From the IMG/VR virus record IMGVR_UViG_3300024346_000163, positions 1 to 41,661 of that record: a DNA stretch of 41,661 nt. The stretch is one strand, 5' to 3'. Below, piece after piece: positions 23,640 to 33,292 of the stretch. Below the pieces are notes generated by a model, which made no database searches, had not been told where the DNA came from, and was given only the letters and a program-made list of their open reading frames with translations. A program made the translations under genes and the position numbers. Origin of the DNA: a virus. Positions within the stretch are counted from its first letter, which is position 1. Each line of letters starts with the position of its first letter.

Positions 23640-26600
23640 ATGGCACAAATTATTAAACACAGACGTGGTTCGTTAGAATCGGTTTCAAGTGCTACAAAAA
23701 GGTCAGGTGAATTACTTGTAGTAACGGGCTCAACCGGAATTACAGCTACTAATGGTGATTCAATTCTTTTTGTAGGTATTGACGGTTCTACTGCAACTCC
23801 TGCTAACAAAATATTATTAGGTACATCAGTTCCAGATTTAACTGGTGCTTCGTATGACACTTCAGTAGATGGTATTCCATTCTATGATAGTTCATCGGAA
23901 AAATTATACATCTTGAAAAAAGGTGGAAACATTGAAGTTAAAGCAACTGCAAACACAGGTGGAACTGGAATCGTTTCAGGTTCTTCTCAAATTGATGCTT
24001 TAGGATTCTTACAAGTAAATGGAGATGGTGTAGTTTCAGGTTCTTCTCAAATTTCTTTGAGTGGTGTATTAGGAACAACTGATGATGTAACCGAAGGTTC
24101 ATCTAATCTTTATTATACTGATTCAAGAGTAAAAGTTAAATTAGATGCAGAATCAGTAGTTTCTGGTTCTTCTCAAATTACTATTTCTTCTACAACTGGA
24201 TATTCTGCATTCTCATCTTCAATTGCTTCTGCAATCGCTAATCTTGACTCATCTACTGATGGAAGATTAACTGACTTGGAGGCATTCTCATCTTCATTAG
24301 GTGATGGATTTGCTACCGATGCTGAATTACAAGCTATTTCATCTTCAGTTGCTGCTACAATCGGTGCTTTAGATACTGATGCTGTTGCTGAAGGTTCTAA
24401 CCTTTACTATACTGATGCAAGAGTAAAATCTAAATTGAATGTTGAAGGTGTAATTTCTTCTTCTGCTCAAGTTAATGCTGATTCAATCACTAACTTTGAT
24501 TCAAATGTAAAAGATAAATTAAACGCAGATTCAGTACTTTCTGGTTCAATCCAAGTAACTCTTGCAGATACTAATGGATTCTCTGCTTTTTCATCTTCAC
24601 TCGCTGCAAAAGATTCTGAATTATTTGCTACTGCATCTGACCATGAGTCAAGAATCGATGACATCGAAGCTGCAATTGGTGGTGGTTCTAACATTGACAC
24701 TCGTTTATCTTCATTAGAGTCATTCTCTGGTTCTGCAGAAGCTGATTTAGCTGAATTATTCGCTACTGCATCTGACCATGAAGTTAGAGTTGGTGATTTA
24801 GAAACATTCCAATCAGACATTGAAACTGCAATTTCAGTTAACGGACAAGATGTAATCGTTAATGGTAACTTTACCGTTAGTGGTACTACAACCGTTGTTG
24901 ACTCTACAACTGTACAAATTGGTGATAACATCATCGAATTAAACGGTTCAGGTGCTGCAAATGGTGGTCTTTTGGTAACTGACGTTACTGCACCAAACAC
25001 AAATTCAGGTTCATTATTGTGGGATTCTACAAATGACTACTGGAAAGCTGGAGCTCAAGGTTCTGAATCACAGATTCTTGTTGCTGGTGGAATGGATGTT
25101 GTATCTGGTTCATCTCAAGTTGTACTTGCTGGTGTTGATGGATTCAGTTCTTATTCTACTTCAGTTACTAATGCACAAAATGCACAAGATGCAAGATTAT
25201 CTTCTTTAGAAGCTGAAACTGGCTCTATTGCAGACGAACAATCTGCACAAGATGCAAGATTATCTTCTTTAGAAGCTGAAACTGGTTCTATTGCATCTGA
25301 ACAAGGAGTTCAAGATGGTAGATTAGATGATTTAGAAAACTTCTCATCTTCATTAGCAACTAATTTTGAAACAACTGGTAGAGGAATTGCTTCTGGCTCT
25401 TCTCAAATCGTATCTTATTTAGATTCTCAAGATGTAAATCTTGGTGGAATTTCTGGTTCTTCATTAGATATTACTGGAAACGCTAAAATCGATGGTAACA
25501 TCGTAATTGGTGGTAACATTACTATCGGTGATGCATCAGGAGATACTATCTCTTTCGGTGGTGAAATTTCTTCTGATATCTTACCATCTGCAGATAATAC
25601 TTACGATTTAGGTTCTTCTGCTGCTAAATTTGCTGAAGTTCATGCAACTAACTTATTTGGTACTGTAAATGGTGTTGTAAATGCATCTAATGGTGTTGTT
25701 TCTGGTTCTGCTCAAGTAATCGGACTTTTACCTTCAGGTGTTGTTTCAGGTTCATCTCAAGTTAATGCAGATTCAATCACTAACTTTGACTCAAATGTAA
25801 AAGACAAATTAAATGGTGATAACGTACACAGTGGTTCTTACCTTGGTACTGCTACAACTTCAGATTTAAGTGAAGGAACTAACCTTTACTATACTGACGC
25901 TCGTGTTAAAACTAAATTAAACGCTGAAAGTGTTGTTTCTTCATCTGCACAAGTTGTTGCTCACTTGGTTGACAAAAATGTTGATTTAGGAACTGGTAGA
26001 TTATCTGCAGATTTAATCGGTAGTGTTGATGGTTCTTCTGTAATCACAGGTTCATTTGTTGGTGATGGTTCAGGATTAACTGGATTAGCAACTAACTTAT
26101 CAATCGCTGGTGATACTGGAACTGATACAGTAGATTTATTAAATGATACTTTAACTATTGCTGGTGGTGAAGGAATTGATGTTGATGTAACTGATAACAC
26201 AATTACTATCTCTGCTGAAGATGCTTCAACTTCTAACAAAGGTGTTGCTTCATTCGATTCAGACGATTTCTCTGTAACTTCAGGAAACGTATCTATCAAA
26301 TCAGGTGGTGTTAGAGCTGATAACTTAAATGCTGATGTAGTTGGAACTGGTCTTTCTTTAGATGCTGGTGATAACTCAATCAATGTTGATTATGGTTCAA
26401 CTGCTGGAACTGCTGTTGAAGGTAATACTTCATTAATAGTTCAAGGTACTGCATCTGAAATCGAAATCGCAGGTGGTTCAGTAACTTTAGGTGCTGGTGG
26501 TACTATTACCATTGGATTACCTGATGATGTAGTAATCGGTAACAATTTAGATGTAACTACTGACCTTTCAGTAGGTGGTGATGTTACTATTACTGGAAAC

Positions 26601-27077
26601 CTTTCAGTATTAGGTACAACTACTACTATTGACTCTACAACTGTACAAATCGGTGACAACATCATCGAACTTAACTACGGTGGTGCTCAATCAACTGCTG
26701 GTATCCAAGTAACCGATGCAACTGGTGGAAACCTTGCTTCAGGTTCATTAATTTGGAACGGAACAAACGATGTTTGGACAGGTGGTGCTTTAGGTTCAGA
26801 AAAAGAATTTGCAAGAATTGATTCTTCATTATCTGCAAACACAGTTCTTAAATCTGATGCTAATGGATTATTAGTTGATTCTGTACTTTCTGATGATGGT
26901 ACTGATGCTACATTTAGTGGTGATGTTATTGTTAGTGGTTTAACCGCAAATGCTTTCTTGGTATCTGATGGTGATAAAACTTTAACTGCAGTAGCTCCTT
27001 CAAATGCTGGTGATTTAATTCAATGGAATGGTTCATCATTCGTTGCTTCAAACGAAATTGATGGTGGAACTTTCTAA
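23640..27077 (+). CDS. tail fibre protein with duplicated modules, ending I-D-G-G-T-F
   Basis: This is a 1145-residue protein. It starts M-A-Q-I-I-K-H-R-R-G-S with G-E-L-L-V-V following, a fibre N-terminus shared with the proteins at 27235, 32620 and 36389 and similar to the N-terminal domain of Mtd-like receptor proteins. The shaft is built of S-G-S-S-Q units, N-L-Y-Y-T-D-A-R-V and short coiled coils (D-A-R-L-S-S-L-E-A-E-T-G). The segment T-T-V-Q-I-G-D-N-I-I-E-L occurs twice, at about 423 and 1000, each followed by a related beta domain, so a large internal duplication is visible. The end is E-I-D-G-G-T-F. It has no S74 domain. Confidence 0.87.
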   Translation: MAQIIKHRRGSLESVSSATKRSGELLVVTGSTGITATNGDSILFVGIDGSTATPANKILLGTSVPDLTGASYDTSVDGIPFYDSSSEKLYILKKGGNIEVKATANTGGTGIVSGSSQIDALGFLQVNGDGVVSGSSQISLSGVLGTTDDVTEGSSNLYYTDSRVKVKLDAESVVSGSSQITISSTTGYSAFSSSIASAIANLDSSTDGRLTDLEAFSSSLGDGFATDAELQAISSSVAATIGALDTDAVAEGSNLYYTDARVKSKLNVEGVISSSAQVNADSITNFDSNVKDKLNADSVLSGSIQVTLADTNGFSAFSSSLAAKDSELFATASDHESRIDDIEAAIGGGSNIDTRLSSLESFSGSAEADLAELFATASDHEVRVGDLETFQSDIETAISVNGQDVIVNGNFTVSGTTTVVDSTTVQIGDNIIELNGSGAANGGLLVTDVTAPNTNSGSLLWDSTNDYWKAGAQGSESQILVAGGMDVVSGSSQVVLAGVDGFSSYSTSVTNAQNAQDARLSSLEAETGSIADEQSAQDARLSSLEAETGSIASEQGVQDGRLDDLENFSSSLATNFETTGRGIASGSSQIVSYLDSQDVNLGGISGSSLDITGNAKIDGNIVIGGNITIGDASGDTISFGGEISSDILPSADNTYDLGSSAAKFAEVHATNLFGTVNGVVNASNGVVSGSAQVIGLLPSGVVSGSSQVNADSITNFDSNVKDKLNGDNVHSGSYLGTATTSDLSEGTNLYYTDARVKTKLNAESVVSSSAQVVAHLVDKNVDLGTGRLSADLIGSVDGSSVITGSFVGDGSGLTGLATNLSIAGDTGTDTVDLLNDTLTIAGGEGIDVDVTDNTITISAEDASTSNKGVASFDSDDFSVTSGNVSIKSGGVRADNLNADVVGTGLSLDAGDNSINVDYGSTAGTAVEGNTSLIVQGTASEIEIAGGSVTLGAGGTITIGLPDDVVIGNNLDVTTDLSVGGDVTITGNLSVLGTTTTIDSTTVQIGDNIIELNYGGAQSTAGIQVTDATGGNLASGSLIWNGTNDVWTGGALGSEKEFARIDSSLSANTVLKSDANGLLVDSVLSDDGTDATFSGDVIVSGLTANAFLVSDGDKTLTAVAPSNAGDLIQWNGSSFVASNEIDGGTF

Positions 27078-27103
27078 TAAGAATTAGAATTTTTTAATAA
27101 AGA

Positions 27104-27133
27104 ACCCTCACCCTAAAAGGTGGGGGTTTTTTT
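27104..27133 (+). terminator. rho-independent terminator after a fibre gene
   Basis: ACCCTCACC (27104-27112) pairs with GGTGGGGGT (27119-27127, one G-T pair) around CTAAAA, followed by a run of T. It ends the transcript carrying the fibre gene 23640-27077. Confidence 0.88.
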
Positions 27134-27151
27134 ATATACTTTTTGTTTTAT

Positions 27152-27161
27152 TATACTTATA
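27152..27161 (+). promoter_or_regulatory. candidate late promoter element TATACTTATA
   Basis: This C-variant of the recurring element lies just after the terminator, 73 bases before the ATG at 27235. A second copy follows at 27202-27211, so this gene may have two start sites. Confidence 0.45.
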
Positions 27162-27201
27162 TAAGTGGTGGTGTGTTTTAGAACCACAATTTTCAACAAT
27201 T

Positions 27202-27211
27202 TATATTTATT
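27202..27211 (+). promoter_or_regulatory. candidate late promoter element TATATTTATT
   Basis: Nine of ten positions match the recurring element, 23 bases before the ATG of the 1790-residue fibre gene. AGGA lies between them. Confidence 0.45.
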
Positions 27212-27234
27212 AGTAATAAATTAGGAAGACATTA

Positions 27235-30200
27235 ATGGCAGCAATATTACAATTAAGAAGAGGAACTTCAAATGTAACACTTACTGAAGGCGAATTATAT
27301 TTACACCAAGGTAAAGGTTCAATTCAATTTGGAAGTGGTTCTTCACAACATACTCTTGTTAAAATCGGTTCAAATAGTGGTTCTATTTCATTTAGTGGGG
27401 ATGTCACTGCATCTAATGCCTTATTTACTGGTAATACTACCGTTAATGGTAACATTTATTTGGGTGGAGATATCTTTTTGGGTGATGGTACTCAAGCAAC
27501 TGATAATATTAATGTAAATGCAACATTTAGTGGGTCTATCGTACCAAATACTGCAGATGTATTTGATTTAGGTGCATCTGATAAGAAATGGAATACAATA
27601 TATGCATTAACGGGTTCTTTCTCAAATGGAATCATATCAGGTTCTTCTCAATTAACTGATGATTTAGATTTAAGATATTTGGAAATTGGTGGAGATAATG
27701 TTTTTTCTTCATCAGTTCAAACCGATTTAACACAAACCACTAACTATATAAGTGGAATAAAATCACGATTAAATTCAGAAACCGTCATTTCTGGTTCTTC
27801 ACAAGTACAAATTAATTCAGTAAATGGATTTACCTCTTATAGCTCATCTGTTGATTCAAGGTTAGATTATATTGAGGGTACTTTTAGTTCTTCAGTAGAT
27901 TCTCGTTTAGATATTTTAGAATCATATAGTTCTTCAATAGAAACACGAGTTTTAGATTTAGAATCAACCGGGTCTGACCACGAAACACGAGTTTTAGATT
28001 TAGAATCAACCGGTTCTGACCACGAAACACGAGTTTTAGATTTAGAATCAACCGGTTCTGACCATGAAAATCGTATTGATTTATTAGAATCATTCTCGTC
28101 CTCATTAGATAATACATTTGTAACTGAAATTGAATTAAATGATGCAACTGCATCATTATCGGCGTCTTTAACAATTACGGATATTGATTTTGAGAACAGA
28201 ATTAATACTTTAGAAACCACATTTAGTTCTTCAGTAGATTTACGTTTAGATAATTCTGAATTAACCGGCTCAGACCACGAATCTCGTATAAATAATTTAT
28301 CGAGTGTTACTGGTTCTTATGCTACAACCGGTTCAAACTTATTTATTGGCAATCAAACCATAACAGGTTCTATTGAATCAAGTGGTTCGGTATCTTTTCA
28401 AGGAGTTCCTTGGCCAAGTATAGGTTCGGAATCTCATATTATAAAAACTCAACCATATTCTTTAAATTTAGAATCTGGTAGTAGAACTTATGAATATGCA
28501 GGTCTTGCACTACAACATTTTGAAGCATCTCCATCATATTATCACAATTCAATATTACTTTATTCGTATGATAATCATGATACACCCAACTATGGTACTG
28601 AATTAAATGTAGGTCCATTAAGAAATCACATGAGATTATATCCATCAACATCTTTTGATGGGCTTGATGTTTCTCATATGGCAAATATATCTATTGAAGA
28701 TACCCAAAATGGGACAAGTAATGCATTAATATATGCCGATAATATTCAAATTGGGGCATATAACTCTGAAAATATAGCAATTGGTAATCTTACAACCGAG
28801 ATTTCTATTGCTGCATTAAATACGAATATAAATTCCCCAATAACATCATCAAATACTATACAAGCAACGTATTTCCATGGTGATGGTTCTAATTTAACAA
28901 ATATTCAAGCAGGAAATGTAGTATTTGGTGGAAGTGGTATTGTTTCTGGTTCATCTCAAATTGATGTAAATGATACTCAAAACTTCCAAACATTCTCATC
29001 TTCAGTAGATTCTCGTTTAGACTATTTAGAAGGAGATTTCTCTACTTCAGTAGATGACAGACTTGATAATGTTGAAACATATACATCTTCATTAAAACAA
29101 GCAATTGATGTTGATGGTTCAAATTTAATTGTTCTTGGCAACTTAACAGTTCAGGGAACTCAAACTTCTCTTAATACCACACAAGTTTTAATTGAAGACT
29201 TACTTTTAACACTCGCAAGTGGTTCTGTTGATGGAAATGAAGCAAATGGTGCAGGTATTGAAATTGCAGGAGCAAATCAATCTATAACTTGGGACAACCC
29301 AAACACTCGTTGGAGTATTACAAGTGAAGTATCTGCATCAGGATTCATTGGTGATGGTAGTGGATTAGAAAATGTAACTGCTGCCGATGTAGAATTTTCA
29401 AATATTTTAAACAAACCAACTTTAGTTTCGGGCTCCGACCAAGTAACTCAATCATTAGATTCAAGATACTTGCAAATTGAAGGAGATAGTGTAGTTTCAG
29501 GGTCTTCTCAAATTGATTTAACTCAAACTTCCAACTATGTAAGTGGTATTAAAGACAGATTAAATGCAGAAAATGTTCATAGTTCTTCTTATTTAGGAAC
29601 TGCGACTACTTCAAATTTAACAGAAGGTATTAATTTATACTATACCGATTTAAGAGTAAAAACTAAATTAGATTTAGAAGGTGTAATTTCAGGTTCATCT
29701 CAAGTAAATGCTGATTCAATCACTAACTTTGACTCAAATGTATTAGAATACAATAATTTATTGGGTGTAATTTCAGGTTCATCTCAAGTTAATGCTGACA
29801 CTATTGCTAACTTTGATTCAAATGTATTAGATAAAATAAATGCAGAAGGTGTATTGAGTGGGTCTGACCAAGTAACTCAATCATTAGATAATAGATATTT
29901 ACAAATTGAAGGAGATGGAGTTGTTTCGGGTTCATCTCAAATTGATGTAAATGATACTCAAAACTTCCAAACATTCTCATCTTCAGTAGATTCTCGATTA
30001 GATTACGTTGAGGGTGAATTTTCAACTTCTTTAGATTCAAGATTAGATTTACTTGAAAACTTTAGTTCATCACAATATAACAATGATTCTCAATCATTTG
30101 ATTCTCGTTTAGATTTTATTGAATCATATTCTGCGTCATTGGATTCAAGATTAGATTCAGTAGAAGGAGACCAACATACTCACTCAAATAAAGCAAATCT

Positions 30201-32607
30201 TGATGAAATTAATCAAAATTTAGGAACATCTGATTCTCCTATATTTGTGGGATTGACTTTAAGTTCTCTTCCTCCTATCCCAAGTGGTAGTTCTGAATTA
30301 AATGCTGTTTTCTTGAGTTCTTCAAACGAATTAACTTATAGAGAATTAGGAACTGCTGCTCTTTATCATGTTACGTCATCAGATGGTATTGCTTTAGTTA
30401 GTGGTAGTATTTCTTATGAATCTGATAACTTACTTACTGCTGGTGCAGTTAAAAAGTATGTGGATTGGAGAACCGAAGAAATCATCGATGCAGTTGGTGC
30501 TGCCGATATAACCTCGGTAACCACCGAATTGGGATTAAGTGGAGGAGCATTATCAGGTGCAGTAACACTTTCACTTGACACTGCATCTGCTCACTTTAAC
30601 GATGGTGTTGTTGCTAATTTTAGTTCCTTAAACTCATTTACATCTTCTATTGATACTACAATCAAAACTAAATTAGATATTGAAAATGTACATAGTAGTT
30701 CTTATCTTGGTACTGCAACAACATCTAATTTAACTGAAGGGACAAATCTTTACTATACCGATGGTAGAGTAAAATCTAAATTAGATTTAGAGGGTGTAAT
30801 TAGTGGTTCAGTTCAAATACTTGGTGGTAGCAATGTATTATCATCATCTGTAACTAATTTTACAGATTTCTCACAATCAGTTGATGGTAGAATAGATTTA
30901 TTAGAATCATTCTCATCTTCTTTAGACAATGGATTTGTTACTGAGCTAGAATTAGCCTCAGCAACAGGTTCGCTAATTAACTCAATTTCAACAAAACTTG
31001 ACACGGGTTCATTTAATTCATATACATCATCTACTAATATTAGATTAAGTAATATAGAATTAGTTACACAATCACAAGATATTAGATTAAATAATATTGA
31101 AGGATTTACATCTTCTATTGATACTACAATCAAAACTAAATTAAATACAGAAGGTGTAATTAGTGGTTCGGTTCAAATTTTAGATGGTAGTGGGATATTA
31201 TCATCATCAGCAACTAACTTTACAGATTTCTCACAATCAGTTGATATTAGATTAGACCAAATTGAATTGGTAACTTCATCTCTTGATTCAACTTATGAAG
31301 AAAAAGCAAGTTTAACTCATACATTAGTTTCGGGTTCATCTCAAGTTCAGTTAATTAAAACGGATAGTGGTTCTTTCTCTACTGATATGGTTATTGAAGG
31401 TTCTAACCTTTACTATACTGATGCAAGAGTAAAAACTAAATTAAATGTAGAAACCGTAGTATCTGGTGCAGCTCAAATTAAAGATTTAGGATTTGTAGAT
31501 TTAACATCAGAACAAACAATTAGTGGAACAAAAACATTCAACGATATTGTTGTTAATGGTACTGGTTCATTCGCATATATTACATCAGTTGCTGGAGATG
31601 CAAAAATTATCGGTGATTCTTACATCATCTTAAACAATGATACTCCAACTCAAAGATATGCTGGTATTGCAGTTTATGATTCGGGTTCGGCAACACCAAC
31701 AACTGCATCATTTAACTTTGATGGACAGACAAACGATTGGTTCTATGAATATAGTGCATCTACCGTAGATTATGGGGTTGTACTATTCGGACCAGAATAT
31801 AATACAAAAGGTTCGCCTACTTATTTAACTACAAATAGAATTCCAAAAGCAGAGGGAACTCATCACTTAAATGATTCAAACATTTCTGATAGCGGTACTT
31901 TAATTACATTAAACTCAAATTCTCAAGTAAATGGAAATTTAGTAGTAACTGGTACTGTATCTGCAAACAATTTAATTTCAGGTTCATCTCAAGTAACACT
32001 TTCAGGTGATATTACTGGTGCTGCTAACAATACACAAATCGCATCAGGTGTGATTGTAAACAATGATGTAAATGCATCTGCTGCAATTTCACATACTAAA
32101 TTAAATTTTGGTGGTAGTGGTATTGTTTCTGGCTCATCTCAAGTATCAAAAACTTTACAAGAAGTAACTTCTGCAGGTAACACCACATCGACAACTATCT
32201 CAATCACAAATTCAACTGCATCTACTTCTATTACTACTGGAGCATTGGTTGTAACAGGTGGTATTGGAACAAGTGGTGCTATATTTGCAGGTGGTGATGT
32301 TGTTGCTTTTGCAACATCAGATAGACGTTTAAAAGATAATATTCAACCAATAGAAAATCCTTTACAAAAAATTAACTCAATTGGTGGGTATTCTTTTGTT
32401 TGGAATGAAGAAGAACAACATATTTATAAAGGTAAGGATTACGGAGTAATTGCTCAAGAAATCGAAGAAATTTTACCTGAATTGGTAGACACACGAGAAA
32501 ATGGGTACAAGGCTGTAAAATATGATAAAATAATATCACTCCTTATAGAAGGTATTAAAGAATTATCTTCAGAAGTACAAGAATTAAAAAATAAATTAAA
32601 TCAATAG
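27235..32607 (+). CDS. giant tail fibre protein with C-terminal S74 chaperone domain
   Basis: This 1790-residue protein is the largest in the window. The N-terminus M-A-A-I-L-Q-L-R-R-G-T with G-E-L-Y-L matches the shared fibre attachment domain. A D-V-F-D-L-G-A-S-D-K-K-W block follows near 110. The long shaft alternates S-G-S-S-Q turns, S-S-V-D-S-R-L-D coiled coils and N-L-Y-Y-T-D units. Residues 1694-1790 are a Peptidase_S74-type intramolecular chaperone: T-S-D-R-R-L-K-D-N-I with candidate Ser1695/Asp1696, then Y-G-V-I-A-Q-E-I-E and a C-terminal coiled coil. Such domains trimerise the fibre and then cut themselves off. It is probably the main receptor-binding long fibre. Confidence 0.9.
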   Translation: MAAILQLRRGTSNVTLTEGELYLHQGKGSIQFGSGSSQHTLVKIGSNSGSISFSGDVTASNALFTGNTTVNGNIYLGGDIFLGDGTQATDNINVNATFSGSIVPNTADVFDLGASDKKWNTIYALTGSFSNGIISGSSQLTDDLDLRYLEIGGDNVFSSSVQTDLTQTTNYISGIKSRLNSETVISGSSQVQINSVNGFTSYSSSVDSRLDYIEGTFSSSVDSRLDILESYSSSIETRVLDLESTGSDHETRVLDLESTGSDHETRVLDLESTGSDHENRIDLLESFSSSLDNTFVTEIELNDATASLSASLTITDIDFENRINTLETTFSSSVDLRLDNSELTGSDHESRINNLSSVTGSYATTGSNLFIGNQTITGSIESSGSVSFQGVPWPSIGSESHIIKTQPYSLNLESGSRTYEYAGLALQHFEASPSYYHNSILLYSYDNHDTPNYGTELNVGPLRNHMRLYPSTSFDGLDVSHMANISIEDTQNGTSNALIYADNIQIGAYNSENIAIGNLTTEISIAALNTNINSPITSSNTIQATYFHGDGSNLTNIQAGNVVFGGSGIVSGSSQIDVNDTQNFQTFSSSVDSRLDYLEGDFSTSVDDRLDNVETYTSSLKQAIDVDGSNLIVLGNLTVQGTQTSLNTTQVLIEDLLLTLASGSVDGNEANGAGIEIAGANQSITWDNPNTRWSITSEVSASGFIGDGSGLENVTAADVEFSNILNKPTLVSGSDQVTQSLDSRYLQIEGDSVVSGSSQIDLTQTSNYVSGIKDRLNAENVHSSSYLGTATTSNLTEGINLYYTDLRVKTKLDLEGVISGSSQVNADSITNFDSNVLEYNNLLGVISGSSQVNADTIANFDSNVLDKINAEGVLSGSDQVTQSLDNRYLQIEGDGVVSGSSQIDVNDTQNFQTFSSSVDSRLDYVEGEFSTSLDSRLDLLENFSSSQYNNDSQSFDSRLDFIESYSASLDSRLDSVEGDQHTHSNKANLDEINQNLGTSDSPIFVGLTLSSLPPIPSGSSELNAVFLSSSNELTYRELGTAALYHVTSSDGIALVSGSISYESDNLLTAGAVKKYVDWRTEEIIDAVGAADITSVTTELGLSGGALSGAVTLSLDTASAHFNDGVVANFSSLNSFTSSIDTTIKTKLDIENVHSSSYLGTATTSNLTEGTNLYYTDGRVKSKLDLEGVISGSVQILGGSNVLSSSVTNFTDFSQSVDGRIDLLESFSSSLDNGFVTELELASATGSLINSISTKLDTGSFNSYTSSTNIRLSNIELVTQSQDIRLNNIEGFTSSIDTTIKTKLNTEGVISGSVQILDGSGILSSSATNFTDFSQSVDIRLDQIELVTSSLDSTYEEKASLTHTLVSGSSQVQLIKTDSGSFSTDMVIEGSNLYYTDARVKTKLNVETVVSGAAQIKDLGFVDLTSEQTISGTKTFNDIVVNGTGSFAYITSVAGDAKIIGDSYIILNNDTPTQRYAGIAVYDSGSATPTTASFNFDGQTNDWFYEYSASTVDYGVVLFGPEYNTKGSPTYLTTNRIPKAEGTHHLNDSNISDSGTLITLNSNSQVNGNLVVTGTVSANNLISGSSQVTLSGDITGAANNTQIASGVIVNNDVNASAAISHTKLNFGGSGIVSGSSQVSKTLQEVTSAGNTTSTTISITNSTASTSITTGALVVTGGIGTSGAIFAGGDVVAFATSDRRLKDNIQPIENPLQKINSIGGYSFVWNEEEQHIYKGKDYGVIAQEIEEILPELVDTRENGYKAVKYDKIISLLIEGIKELSSEVQELKNKLNQ
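27940..28065 (+). repeat. 42-base tandem repeat, three copies, inside the giant fibre gene
   Basis: Copies at 27940-27981, 27982-28023 and 28024-28065 each encode E-T-R-V-L-D-L-E-S-T-G-S-D-H and differ at only a couple of bases. A degraded fourth copy follows (E-N-R-I-D-L-L-E-S). The 14-residue unit fits two heptads of coiled coil, so copy number could change fibre length without breaking the frame. Confidence 0.95.
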
Positions 32608-32619
32608 GGATTAACAAAC

Positions 32620-33252
32620 ATGGCACAAATCGTAAGATTAAAAAGAAGTTCAACACCTGGTTCAAAACCAACAACATCGAATTTAGAAACTGGCGAATTA
32701 GCAATCAACGTTTATGATGGTAAGGTATTCTTACGAAAGTCTGGTTCAGCTGATACTATTGAAGAATTAGTTTCTAACAATTATAGTGGTAGTGTAAATA
32801 TAACAGGAGCAGTTACTGCTTCTTATTTCGTTGGAGATGGTTCTCGTTTAGAGAATGTTAGTATTGCACAAACTGCAACAATTCAAAGGTCATTTACTGA
32901 TTCATCTACATGGGTAGTAAATCATAACTTTGATACTCCAAATGCAATTGCTCAAGTTTATGATTTCGATGGTTACCAAATCATACCAGAAACTTTAAGA
33001 CATACAAATAATAATACAATCACCATCACATTCGAAGCTGCAAGAAGCGGTTACGTAGTTGTTGCAAAAGGTGGTCATATTGTTAGTGGGTCTGTATCTG
33101 CAGCAAACATCGAAGGATTTGAAGATAGAGTACAAACAAAATTAGATGCACAAGGAGTATTTAGTGGTTCTGCACAAGTAATCATGGGGGGTGATGTAAG
33201 TGGTACTGCTGATGCAGTAGTAATTTCTACCCTTGATGGTGGTTCAATTTAA
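32620..33252 (+). CDS. short tail fibre protein ending L-D-G-G-S-I
   Basis: This is a 210-residue protein. The N-terminus M-A-Q-I-V-R-L-K-R-S-S followed by G-E-L-A-I-N-V-Y-D-G-K-V-F is the shared fibre attachment domain. Residues about 85-150 are a compact beta module (W-V-V-N-H-N-F, Q-V-Y-D-F-D-G-Y-Q-I-I-P, G-Y-V-V-V-A-K-G-G-H) that recurs in the protein at 36389. It ends with S-G-S-A-Q-V and S-T-L-D-G-G-S-I. It lies directly between the two S74 fibre genes and may be a short fibre or adaptor. Confidence 0.82.
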   Translation: MAQIVRLKRSSTPGSKPTTSNLETGELAINVYDGKVFLRKSGSADTIEELVSNNYSGSVNITGAVTASYFVGDGSRLENVSIAQTATIQRSFTDSSTWVVNHNFDTPNAIAQVYDFDGYQIIPETLRHTNNNTITITFEAARSGYVVVAKGGHIVSGSVSAANIEGFEDRVQTKLDAQGVFSGSAQVIMGGDVSGTADAVVISTLDGGSI

Positions 33253-33258
33253 AAAAAA

Positions 33259-33268
33259 TATATTTATA
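33259..33268 (+). promoter_or_regulatory. candidate late promoter element TATATTTATA
   Basis: This is a perfect copy in the 40-base gap before the second S74 fibre gene, 24 bases before the ATG at 33293. Only a weak AAGGA follows. Confidence 0.5.
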
Positions 33269-33292
33269 CAAAATAAAAAAGGATAATAAGAG

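Noticed and set aside
24467-26665. Long minus-strand ORFs inside fibre genes
   Set aside because: They mirror repetitive Ser/Thr/Gly-coding DNA on the + strand. No minus-strand promoter, ribosome-binding site or domain supports them.
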